Made by a program: the position numbers and the translations under genes
Notes under the pieces: model-generated
The model's database searches: none
Told to the model about the DNA's origin: nothing
The model's input: only the letters and a program-made list of their open reading frames with translations
Shown: positions 22,608 to 33,232 of the stretch, in pieces
Position numbering within the stretch: position 1 is the stretch's first letter
Layout: each line of letters starts with the position of its first letter
Assembly (NCBI GenBank): GCA_030867185.1
Contig: CM061490.1
Location: forward strand, 46,013,574 to 46,077,573
Origin: Tagetes erecta
Taxonomy: Eukaryota; Streptophyta; Magnoliopsida; Asterales; Asteraceae
Direction of reading: 5' to 3'
Length of the DNA: 64,000 nucleotides

Positions 22608-24872
22608 ATAACACCACCTAAGAACATCCTATACACAAAGGACCCGTTCAAAAGATGCACATATATATCAAGTCTAAAACCGTGTAGGTTGTTCACCAAA
22701 ACCTAACTAGACTCATGTGAAAACAATTTCATTTACAAAAACAACCCTTAATTTTAATGACCCGTTGGTGATCTTTGCCTTGATTAATTTTCATACATAA
22801 TAACACACTTTGTTATTTTGTTATACTTTGATTAGCTTTCATACTACTAATCACATAAACACATATAACACACATGTAATAACACATAAAAGTCATATTT
22901 AGTACTTTAACTTTTCTAAGTAAAACAAACACTTTTACTTATCCAATATTATTCATATACTTAGGAAAATATAATTTAATATTCTCATGTCATAATTAAA
23001 GTTTAAAACACTTAGAAAAATATACATTTTTCTCTAGTTAACTAGTATGCAATTTCAACATAACGGTTAACACTTAACGGGACATTTAACCACGTTTTCA
23101 TAAACAACTTATTAATCATATGAAATTATATATCTAAACATATAGTCACATAACAAAAATCATAATTCACATATTTTTCATACAAATCACAATATTAGCT
23201 AAACATGTCAATTTCAACATTTTCGGGAACGTTTTCGGGTCACGGAAAGCAACCCAATACCCGTATTTTTGTCATTACTTTATAAATACTTTTAGATCAG
23301 TATGTTAACTTAAAAATATGTCCAAAGTTTCTGATCTAAATCAGTTTACAAAAATATTACGTTTTAGAGTCGAAAATCGTCGTTTTCGGCTTTTCCGGTT
23401 ACATAGTTTGCACGTTTTTGAGTTTAAAACTCTAAGTTTTTGTACCAAACTTTACATCTCATATTTTTACATAAAAATACACTAAAGAATCTGTTGAAAA
23501 TAATATTTTTATATATTTACATTTTTAAGTAAAAATCGATGCGTTTTACGCGTATTTTTGTACTAAAAACCATTATTTGTAAGGTTTAATCATTTCTTCC
23601 TTATATAACATTTAAAATACTTATTTTATAAAGTTTATAAATATTCAAAAATATGATTTAACTCAGAATATAAATTAGTTTTTATATCTTTACAAAAATG
23701 TATAAAAATTACATTTTAAGTCTTTTTAAACTTCAAGTATCATATATCACTACTTATATTAATATTTCATACTTCTAAAAACAATTTTTACACTTTAAGA
23801 AATCATGTGTTTCATAATATCATAATCATCATAACAAAACACTTATCATGCTTTCATCTAGCTATTTCACAAATAAACATTTAGCAAGTTTTTCACAAAA
23901 ATAACATCTTCCAATTTCATGTCATATGACCATATTTTTGTAAGTATTTTCCTAACACTTTTTCATATTATTCAAAATCATTTAGTGACCTTATTATCAT
24001 ATTTTCATTAATACCTATTTGCATGTTAAGATCTAAACAATTTAAGTGTAAAATACACATCATAATACCAACTAGCATATATTCACACATACATACATAC
24101 ATACGGTTTCATATACATACATACATACATTCATATTTCAATATCACAACTAGCACACACTTATTCATTTTATCCCATTTTCTAACAAAACCACCTTTCA
24201 ACACTTTGACATAAACATTATCAATGCAAGAACACAATTTTTACTTGATGATACTAACATGTAAATACACATACACACACATATACATACGGATCTACAT
24301 ACATATATACCCAAAATCATGTTTTGATGAACACACATAACATAAACTTGTTCATTTCTTCCCTTTTCCTTTATCAAACTTTCAAAACCATTCATTTAAC
24401 ACTTATGAAATCTTGTCTTAGAAATAAATAAAACACACACACATATATATACATACATACTTACGGACATACACACATGTACACACACACCCATTTTGAA
24501 AACCCATTTCCATTTTAAAAACATTCATCTTTTGGTTTTAGGTTTGGTGAACAACACTTCAAGAACACAATCTTGAACACATTCAAATCATAAAAACAAA
24601 ATGGAAAATGTTCACACCCTTTATGAACACTAGAAAAAGATGAAGAAGATGGATTTGGCCTTTAAACACCTCTTGGATGCTCCTACTTGCTTCAAACACC
24701 TCCAAGAACACTAGATCTTGCAAGGAAGTGAAAGAGAAGTGTGTGGAGAGTGTTGGTGTGGTGGTGGCCGAAATTATGATGATGGTGTTGTATGGTTCGG
24801 TTTTGGGAAGAGAAAAGGAAGAAAGAGGTGGAGTGTTGGAGTGGAAGAGAGATGTTGAGTGTGTCTTGGGGT
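22608..24872 (-). repeat. GYP LTR body (minus)
   Basis: It follows the gypsy LTR in reverse from the AACACCACC block through the AT-rich body into the upstream part (compare 36170 back to about 34020). The last ~300 bp diverge from the 33233 copy. It meets plus-oriented LTR at about 24873. I see no gene in it. Confidence 0.85.
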
Positions 24873-26013
24873 TATGTGTTCTAGCTTTTGGCGTATCCAC
24901 TGTGAGTTTCTCGGCCCCTTTTTAATTAATGTTTTATTTAACTGTTTTGGGGGAAAAACATGTATTTGTTTAACTTGTTTTGATACGAATTGTGAGACAT
25001 GTGAGTTCTTCGGCCCCTTTTTAATTAATGTTTTATTTAACTGTTTTGGGGGAAAAACATGTATTTGTTTAACTTGTTTTGATACGAATTGTGAGACATG
25101 TGAGTTCTTCGGCCCCTTTTTAAATAACGTTTTATTTAACTGTTTTGGGGGAAAAACATGTATTTGTTTATAATGTTTTGATATGAATTGAGAGACCTGT
25201 GAGTGTCTCGGCCCCTTTTTAAATAATGTTTTATTTAAATATTTTCGGGGGAAAAACATGTATTTTGTTTATGTTGTTTTGGACATGTATTGGGAGACGG
25301 GTATTGTTGTTGACCAAAATGATGGCATGAGTGTTTGATGATTTTACGCGTAATGCCCTCTCATAATCATTAATTTCTCTTGGAGTGAGAAACCACAGGT
25401 TATATTGGTAGATCTATCGGGATTGGAATTCCGCCCCTCGTGATCAGTCGCTCTGATCGTGTTGACATGCGGGGGAATATAAGTTGATTGTTGTGAGGGA
25501 ACCTCGTTTCTTGGTTTGATTATGGACTCATGACTTGATGATTCATTTGTCTCTGGGCCTTGCAAACCCTTTGACGTATGGTCGTGTTGATGTCTCAAAG
25601 CCAAGCATATCTATTGTGAATGAAAAATGACTTTACTTTGATTAAAACCCGAAAACTCACCAACTTTATGTTGACTCAGTTTTTACATGTTTTTCAGGTA
25701 CTAAGTGTTGGGCATGGGAATTTGTGGAAGGATAGTTTTTGGACTACAAACTCCACATTTGGTTTTATGTGTTTTGGGACCTCTTTGTTTAAAATTTTGT
25801 TTGGCTTTACTACAAACAATCTACGCTTTATTAAGACAATATCGTATTTTATTTTCTTAATGAAAAATTGTGGGATGTTGACGTATCAACATTAACACTT
25901 TTAATTACCTTTTAAATTAATGTGGATGTTTGCTTTATAATTAATGGGTGCCAACTTCGCTCTAAGCACCAATTATTCGTGACTTCCGCTGCAACGATTT
26001 TTGGGGTGTGACA
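24873..26013 (+). repeat. GYP LTR 3' part (plus), 4 tandem units
   Basis: It runs from CTAGCTTTTGGCG through four tandem units to the LTR end GTGTGACA. It is opposed to the previous segment, an inverted junction. Confidence 0.87.
24905..25262 (+). repeat. LTR minisatellite, 4 units
   Basis: GGCCCC landmarks lie at 24913, 25012, 25111 and 25210. The first two units carry TTAATTAATG where others have TTAAATAACG. Confidence 0.85.
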
Positions 26014-26027
26014 GAAGTTGGTATCAT
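26014..26027 (+). other. Truncated GYP PBS at junction
   Basis: After the LTR end come GAAGT and TGGTATCA, then a COP LTR starts. The PBS is cut at a point where GYP and COP tRNA-complementary sequences overlap as a near palindrome. Confidence 0.6.
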
Positions 26028-26939
26028 TGTTGGGATTTAACAAGATTATCAAAGTTCATATAAACCAATTTATAGAAAAACGCAGCGGATTATTAGTTTA
26101 AAATCTTGTTAATATGTTGATTGTTAAACCCGTTTAACATGCAAAACCCAAAGCCCGGATCCATATACGAAATACATACCATCAAACACAACCATAGGGT
26201 GTTTAGAATACTACCTTTCAAGATGAAGAAGAGATGAAGAAGATGATATTCTTGAATGGAAATCTTCAAATGAGAAGACCTCAAGCTTGTATACCCTCAA
26301 GCCTCCAACAAACACCATTTTGCTAGGATTTAACACTTGTAATTTCCTTCCTTCTTGGCCTTTTTGTTCTTGGCCGAAAATATGAAAGGAAAAAGGGAGA
26401 AGAACCATTCTTCTTTTGTTCTTGCACTTGTGTGTGAAATGGAGAAAGAAAAAATTGTGTTAAACAAATGACTAGAGTTTGTGTATATAACACACAACCC
26501 ATTTGCATGCCTTGAAAAAAGGAAAACCAAAAAGAGGGCAAGGCCCACAAGGGGGCGGCCCAAGTGGGTCCCACCTTATATATATATAATTTTTTTTTTT
26601 TTTTTTTTTTTTTTTTGTTGTTAATATCTTTCTCTTTACTTATTTAACACAAGGTGTAGCAAAATATATCTCCTAAATGTTGTTTAAACAACTTAAACAA
26701 CATTGTAGAAGATTCTTTCTCTTATAACATAAATCATCCATATAATTTATTTTAACACAAGTTCAAATATCTAGAAACCCAATTTCTAAATATTCTAAGT
26801 GTTGATATTTATTTTAGATCATATCATAAAATAAATATCCCGGTGTTTGTCTAGCTTGTCATTGGGTATGACCCGACTTGGATCATAACGTACTAGCCAC
26901 ATCAATTTAATATGTCTCTTGGGCATACCAATTCCAACA
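26028..26939 (-). repeat. Solo COP LTR, beta type
   Basis: This complete 912-bp LTR runs TGTTGGGATTTAAC to CCAACA, with poly(T) of 27 next to TATATATATA. Flanks ATCAT and GCGGA do not match, so it is not a simple solo LTR with target duplication. GYP LTR on both sides is in opposite orientation. Confidence 0.92.
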
Positions 26940-27938
26940 GCGGAAGTCACGAATATTTGGTGCTTAGAGCGAAGTTGGCACCCATTAGTTATAAAACAAA
27001 CATCCACATTAATTTAAAAGGTAATTAAAAGTGTTATTGTTGATACGTCAACATCCCACAATTTTTCATTAAGAAAATAAAATACGATATTGTCTTAATA
27101 AAGCGTAGATTGTTTGAAGTAAAACCAAACAAAATTTTAAACAAAGCGGTCCCAAAACACATAAACCAAATGTGGAGTTTGTAGTCCAAAAACTATCCTT
27201 CCACAAATTCCCATGCCCAACACTTTGTACCTGAAAAACATGTAAAAACTAAGTCAACATAAAGTTGGTGAGTTTTCGGGTTTTAATCATAAGAAAAATC
27301 ACTTTTCATTCACAATAGATATGCTTGGCTTTGAGACATCAACAAGACCGTACGTCAAAGGGTTTGCAAGGCCCAAAGACAAATGAATCATCAAAGTCAT
27401 GAGTCCATAATCAAACCAAGAAACGAGGTTCCCTCACAACAATCAACTTATATTCCCCCGCATGTCAACACGATCAGAGCGACTGATCACGAGGGGCGGA
27501 ATTCCAATCCCGATAGATCTACCAATATAACCTGTGGTTTCTCACTCCAAGAGAAATTAATGATTATGAGAGGGCATTACGCGTAAATTCATCAAACACT
27601 CATGCCATCATTTCGGTCAACAACAATACCCGTCTCCCAATACATATCAAAAACAACATAAACAAAATACATGTTTTTCCCCCGAAAATATTTAAATAAA
27701 ACATTATTTAAAAAGGGGCCGAGACACTCACAGGTCTCTCAATTCATATCAAAACATTATAAACAAATACATGTTTTTCCCCCAAAACAGTTAAATAAAA
27801 CGTTATTTAAAAAGGGGCCGAAGAACTCACATGTCTCCCAATTCATATAAAACAAGTTAAACAAATACATGTTTTTCCCCCAAAACAGTTAAATAAAACG
27901 TTATTTAAAAAGGGGCCGAAGAACTCACAGGTCTCTCA
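26940..27938 (-). repeat. GYP LTR 3' part (minus), 3 tandem units
   Basis: It begins at GCGGAAGTCACG, missing the terminal ~22 nt of the LTR, and passes through the conserved block. Three units lie at about 27660-27938 (GGGGCC at 27715, 27814, 27912). Confidence 0.87.
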
Positions 27939-28290
27939 ATTCTTGGGGTGCTAAAGTCGATTAGGATATTATTTGCCATAGCCCAACAATAAATATAATT
28001 TTTTTTCTATAAATTGTAAGTGGGTGCCAACTTATGATTTCGGCCTTATGATTAACCCATCCAACGGTATGATCTAAAATAACTTATGTTGATACGTTAA
28101 GGTTCATATAAACCCAATTTATATAACATATATCTAAAATAACTCAAGATATATAATGTATGTTACAATTTATATTAAACAAAATATCAATTTATGTTTG
28201 AAGTTTGGACTACAAACAATATATATAAAGTTTTTGGACCAATGGTTTAAGTTTATATATTATTAATCCGCTGCAACGATTTTTGGGGCA
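27939..28290. other. Filler island with a copied RT fragment
   Basis: This ~350-bp AT-rich patchwork includes a 34-bp exact piece of copia RT (27950-27983, equal to about 635-668), GGGTGCCAACTT from the GYP LTR end and a COP/GYP hybrid at about 28255-28288. Part is unassigned. Confidence 0.65.
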
Positions 28291-30289
28291 AATTTTTATA
28301 CATTTTTGCAATGATTTAAAAACTAAATCATATTCTGGAATAAAACATGTTTTTAAATATTTATAAACTTTATAAAATAAGTATTTTAACTGTATCATAA
28401 CAAAGAAATGATTTAAACTTTATAAATAATGGTTTTTAGTACAAAAACACGCGTAAAACGCACCGATTTTTGCTTAAAAATGTAAAATATGACAAAATGA
28501 TATTTTAACAGATTCTTAAGTGTATTTTTATGTAAAAATATGATATTTAAAGTTTGGTCAAAAACTTAGAGTTTTAAACCCAAAAACGTGCAAACTATGT
28601 ACCCGGAAAAGCCGAAAACGACGATTTTCGACTCTAAAACGTAATATTTTTGTAAACTGTTTTGGATCAGAAACTTTGAGCTTATTTTTAAGTTAACCTA
28701 CTGATATAAAAGTATTTATAAAGTTATGACAAAAATACGGGTATTGGGTTGCTTTCGGTGACCCGAAAACGTTCCCGAAAATGTTAAAATTGACATGTTT
28801 AGCTAATATTGTGATTTTTATTGAAAATGTATGAAATATGATTTTTGTTATGTGAAAATATGTTTAGATATATATAATTTCATATGATTAATAAGTTGTT
28901 TATGAAAACGTGGTTAAATGTCCCGTTAAGTGTTAACCGTTATGTTGAAATTGCATACTAGTTAACTAGAGAAAAATGTATATTTTTCTAAGTGTTTTAA
29001 ACTTTAATTATGACATGAGAATATTAAATTATATTTTCCTAAGTATATGAATAATATTGGATAAGTAAAAGTGTTTGTTTTACTTAGAAAAGTTAAAGTA
29101 CTAAATATGACTTTTATGTGTTATTACATGTGTGTTATATGTGTTTATGTGATTAGTAGTATGAAAGCTAATCAAAGTATAACAAAATAACAAAGTGTGT
29201 TATTATGTATGAAAATTAATCAAGGCAAAGATCACCAACGGGTCATTAAAATTAAGGGTTGTTTTTGTAAATGAAATTGTTTTCACATGAGTCTAGTTAG
29301 GTTTTGGTGAACAACCTACACGGTTTTAGACTTGATATATATGTGCATCTTTTGAACGGGTCCTTTGTGTATAGGATGTTCTTAGGTGGTGTTATTGTTG
29401 GGCTTATATGTTCTAGCTTTTGGCGTATCCACTGTGAGTTTCTTCGGCCCCTTTTTAACTAACGTTTTATTTAACTGTTTTGGGGGAAAAACATGTATTG
29501 GTTTAACTTGTTTTGATATGATTTGGAAGACATGTGAGTTTCTTCGGCCCCTTTTTAACTAACGTTTTATTTAACTGTTTTGGGGGAAAAACATGTATTG
29601 GTTTAACTTGTTTTGATATGATTTGGAAGACATGTGAGTTCTTCGGCCCCTTTTTAAATAACGTTTTATTTAACTGTTTTGGGGGAAAAACATGTATTTG
29701 TTTATAATGTTTTGATATGAATTGAGAGACCTGTGAGTGTCTCGGCCCCTTTTTAAATAATGTTTTATTTAAATATTTTCGGGGGAAAAACATGTATTTT
29801 GATTATGTTGTTTTTGATATGTATTGGGAGACGGGTATTGTTGTTGACCAAAATGATGGCATGAGTGTTTGATGATTTTACGCGTAATGCCCTCTCATAA
29901 TCATTAATTTCTCTTGGAGTGAGAAACCACAGGTTATATTGGTAGATCTATCGGGATTGGAATTCCGCCCCTCGTGATCAGTCGCTCTGATCGTGTTGAC
30001 ATGCGGGGGAATATAAGTTGATTGTTGTGAGGGAACTTCGTTTCTTGGTTTGATTATGGACTCATGACTTTGATGATTCATTTGTCTTTGGGCCTTGCAA
30101 ACCCTTTGACGTACGGTCTTGTTGATGTCTCAAAGCCAAGCATATCTATTGTGAATGAAAAATGACTTTACTTTGATTAAAACCCGAAAACTCACCAACT
30201 TTATGTTGACTTAGTTTTTACATGTTTTTCAGGTACAAAGTGTTGGGCATGGGAATTTGTGGAAGGATAGTTTTTGGACTACAAACTCC
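28291..30289 (+). repeat. GYP LTR body and 3' part (plus), 4 tandem units
   Basis: It matches about 35079-36880, with an extra pair of tandem units (GGCCCC near 29446, 29545, 29645, 29743). It breaks at ACAAACTCC before the LTR end. Confidence 0.87.
29434..29800 (+). repeat. LTR minisatellite, 4 units
   Basis: Four units. The first two share ACTAACG and TGATTTGGAAGACATG variants, indicating a local duplication of one unit. Confidence 0.85.
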
Positions 30290-30608
30290 GTTATCATAAA
30301 TTGTAGAAAAACGCAGCGGATTATTAGTTTAAAATCTTGTTAATATGTTGATTGTTAAACCCGTTTAACATGCAAAACCCAAAGCCCGGATCCATATACG
30401 AAATACATACCATCAAACACAACCATAGGGTGTTTAGAATACTACCTTTCAAGATGAAGAAGAGATGAAGAAGATGATATTCTTGAATGGAAATCTTCAA
30501 ATGAGAAGACCTCAAGCTTGTATACCCTCAAGCCTCCAACAAACACCATTTTGCTAGGATTTAACACTTGTAATTTCCTTCCTTCTTGGCCTTTTTGTTC
30601 TTGGCCGA
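30290..30608 (-). repeat. COP LTR fragment, beta type (R/U5 half)
   Basis: After ~13 nt of unassigned sequence it matches the beta LTR from TAGAAAAACGCAGCGG to TTCTTGGCCGAA. It is flanked directly by GYP LTR of opposite orientations. Confidence 0.85.
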
Positions 30609-31240
30609 ACCAAACAAAATTTTAAACAAAGCGGTCCCAAAACACATAAAACCAAATGTGGAGTTTGTAGTCCAAAAACTATCCTTCCACAAATTCCCAT
30701 GCCCATCACTTAGTACCTGAAAAACATGTAAAAACTAAGTCAACATAAAGTTGGTGAGTTTTCGGGTTTTAATCAAAGTAAAGTCATTTTTCATTCACAA
30801 TAGATATGCTTGGCTTTGAGACATCAACACGACCATACGTCAAAGGGTTTGCAAGGCCCAAAGACAAATGAATCATCAAAGTCATGAGTCCATAATCAAA
30901 CCAAGAAACGAAGTTCCCTCACAACATTCAACTTATATTCCCCCGCATGTCAACACGATCAGAGCGACTGATCACGAGGGGCGGAATTCCAATCCCGATA
31001 GATCTACCAATATAACCTGTGGTTTCTCACTCCAAGAGAAATTAATGATTATGAGAGGGCATTACGCGTAAAATCATCAAACACTCATGCCATCATTTTG
31101 GTCAACAACAATACCCGTCTCCCAATACATGTCCAAAACAACATAAACAAAATACATGTTTTTCCCCCGAAAATATTTAAATAAAACATTATTTAAAAAG
31201 GGGCCGAGACACTCACAGGTCTCTCAATTCATCTCAAAAA
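30609..31240 (-). repeat. GYP LTR 3' part (minus), 1 tandem unit
   Basis: It runs from CCAAACAAAATTTTAAAC through the conserved block to a single remaining unit, then joins gypsy internal sequence. Confidence 0.85.
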
Positions 31241-31897
31241 CCTTAACACATCCTAAATGATCCATCATTTTTCATAACGAACAACACAGGTGATCCCCAA
31301 ACTTTTGTTCAACGTCCTTGGCATTGATAAATTTAACTAAGTAAAAACATCGGACATCCTTTGCTCCAATACTCATAAGCTTTCATGATATTTCAATTTT
31401 TAAAGAAGACTTTCCTTTATCTCCTAAAACAGTTAAAACTTCACCGTTTTAGAACGGAAGCCGAACAATCTTTTCAAAACAAACTTCCTCGGCACAATGT
31501 CCAATCAATCAATCCACACCGATAACTACATCGGAACTACCAAGTTTAACGGGTAAAGATCTATACTAAAGGAATGACTTTCTAATTTCTAGGAAAAATT
31601 CCTAAATAATTCGCTAGTTCCCATTTTATTTCCATTAGCTAATTCAGTAATATATACCTTACTTAACTTACTAGAGTTTAGACCAATTAATACTTAAAAT
31701 TCCTTTGACACAAAGCTCGTTTCAGGGAAAATACTCCCGTAACAATCTTTCCTTCAGATCGTTCCATGAAAGACCATAAACAGTAACTTCATCCGAATTC
31801 CGGATTAACGTATTTCATCACGTCAACGTTTCATCCTGAAACGTACATGTAGCATACTTAAATCTTTGGCCATCTGAGCAATTGCTTATTGCCATAA
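31241..31897 (-). pseudogene. Gypsy gag-protease-RT fragment, decayed
   Basis: This is the reverse complement of GYP-G internal DNA from about 39330 down to about 38690. It spans the gag motif TFQDETLTWW region, protease-like sequence and the first bases of RT (KKDGSF). Stops and indels are present in all frames. It is an internal fragment with no LTR of its own. Confidence 0.75.
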
Positions 31898-32028
31898 CCG
31901 ATTCCACTTTGTTGATATATAAAAACGTTGACGTGATGAAATACGTTAATTTAAAATATTAATGTGGATTTTTGCTCAAAGTCCTTTTGAAATTTACTTA
32001 AGTAATGACAAAATCATGGTGTTTTTTT
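31898..32028. other. Filler island with fold-back copy
   Basis: It contains a ~28-bp inverted copy (31922-31950) of sequence at about 31803-31831 and an 18-bp piece of copia gag, GCTCAAAGTCCTTTTGAA (equal to about 12423-12440). The rest is AT-rich and partly GYP-like. Confidence 0.65.
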
Positions 32029-32520
32029 TATGAATTGGGAGACATGTGAGTTTCTCGGCCCCTTTTTAATAAATGTTTTATTTAACTGTTTTGGGGGAAA
32101 AACATGTATTGGTTTAACTTGTTTTGATATGATTTGGAAGACATGTGAGTTCTTCGGCCCCTTTTTAAATAACGTTTTATTTAACTGTTTTGGGGGAAAA
32201 GCATGTATTTGTTTAACTTGTTTTTTTTATGAATTGGGAGACATGTGAGTTCTTCGGCCCCCTTTTAAATAACGTTTTATTTAACTGTTTTGGGGGAAAA
32301 GCATGTATTTGTTTAACTTGTTTTTTATATGAATTGGGAGACATGTGAGTTCTTCGGCCCCTTTTTAAATAACGTTTTATTTAACTGTTTTGGGGGAAAA
32401 ACATGTATTTGTTTATAATGTTTTGATATGAATTGAGAGACCTGTGAGTGTCTCGGCCCCTTTTTAAATAATGTTTTATTTAAATATTTTCGGGGTAAAA
32501 ACATGTATTTTGTTTATGTT
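32029..32520 (+). repeat. LTR minisatellite, 5 units
   Basis: Five units, with two adjacent ones sharing GGGGAAAAGCATG and a TTTTTT run, again pointing to unit-level duplication. Confidence 0.85.
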
Positions 32521-33232
32521 GTTTTGGACATGTATTGGGAGACGGGTATTGTTGTTGACCAAAATGATGGCATGAGTGTTTGATGATTTTACGCGTAATG
32601 CCCTCTCATAATCATTAATTTCTCTTGGAGTGAGAAACCACAGGTTATATTGGTAGATCTATCGGGATTGGAATTCCGCCCCTCGTGATCAGTCGCTCTG
32701 ATCGTGTTGACATGCGGGGGAATATAAGTTGATTGTTGTGAGGGAACTTCGTTTCTTGGTTTGATTATGGACTCATGACTTTGATGATTCATTTGTCTTT
32801 GGGCCTTGCAAACCCTTTGACGTATGGTCTTGTTGATGTCTCAAAGCCAAGCATATCTATTGTGAATGAAAAATGACTTTACTTTGATTAAAACCCGAAA
32901 ACTCACCAACTTTATGTTGACTTAGTTTTTACATGTTTTTCAGGTACAAAGTGTTGGGCATGGGAATTTGTGGAAGGATAGTTTTTGGACTACAAACTCC
33001 ACATTTGGTTTATGTGTTTTGGGACCGCTTTATTTAATATTCCGCTTTGTTTAAAATTTTGTTTGGCTTTACTACAAACAATCTACGCTTTATTAAAACA
33101 ATATCGTATTTTATTTTCTTAATGAAAAATTGTGGGATGTTGACGTATCAACATTAACACTTTTAATTACCTTTTAAATTAATGTGGATGTTTGCTTTAT
33201 AATTAATGGGTGCCAACTTCGCTCTAAGCACC
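32029..33232 (+). repeat. GYP LTR 3' part (plus), 5 tandem units
   Basis: Five units occupy about 32029-32520, the most in the window, followed by the conserved block. A small local duplication lies near 33030-33060. It is cut at GCTCTAAGCACC, 60 bp short of the LTR end, where GYP-G begins. Confidence 0.87.

Noticed and set aside
24583..24925. Possible host gene in the less repeated stretch near 24600-24870
   Set aside because: The sequence is a diverged version of the GYP LTR start (compare 33950-34260 in reverse). Its ORFs overlap on both strands without recognisable domains.
24859..25173. 104-aa ORF with internal repeats (NCFGGKTCICL)
   Set aside because: It is a read-through of the LTR minisatellite, whose 99-bp unit is a multiple of three and therefore stays open. 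It is not a protein family I recognise.
26330..26563. 77-aa ORF (MGRPLVGLALFLV) with a signal-peptide-like start
   Set aside because: It lies across the COP LTR promoter/R region. The hydrophobic run is chance coding of LTR sequence and recurs only with LTR copies.
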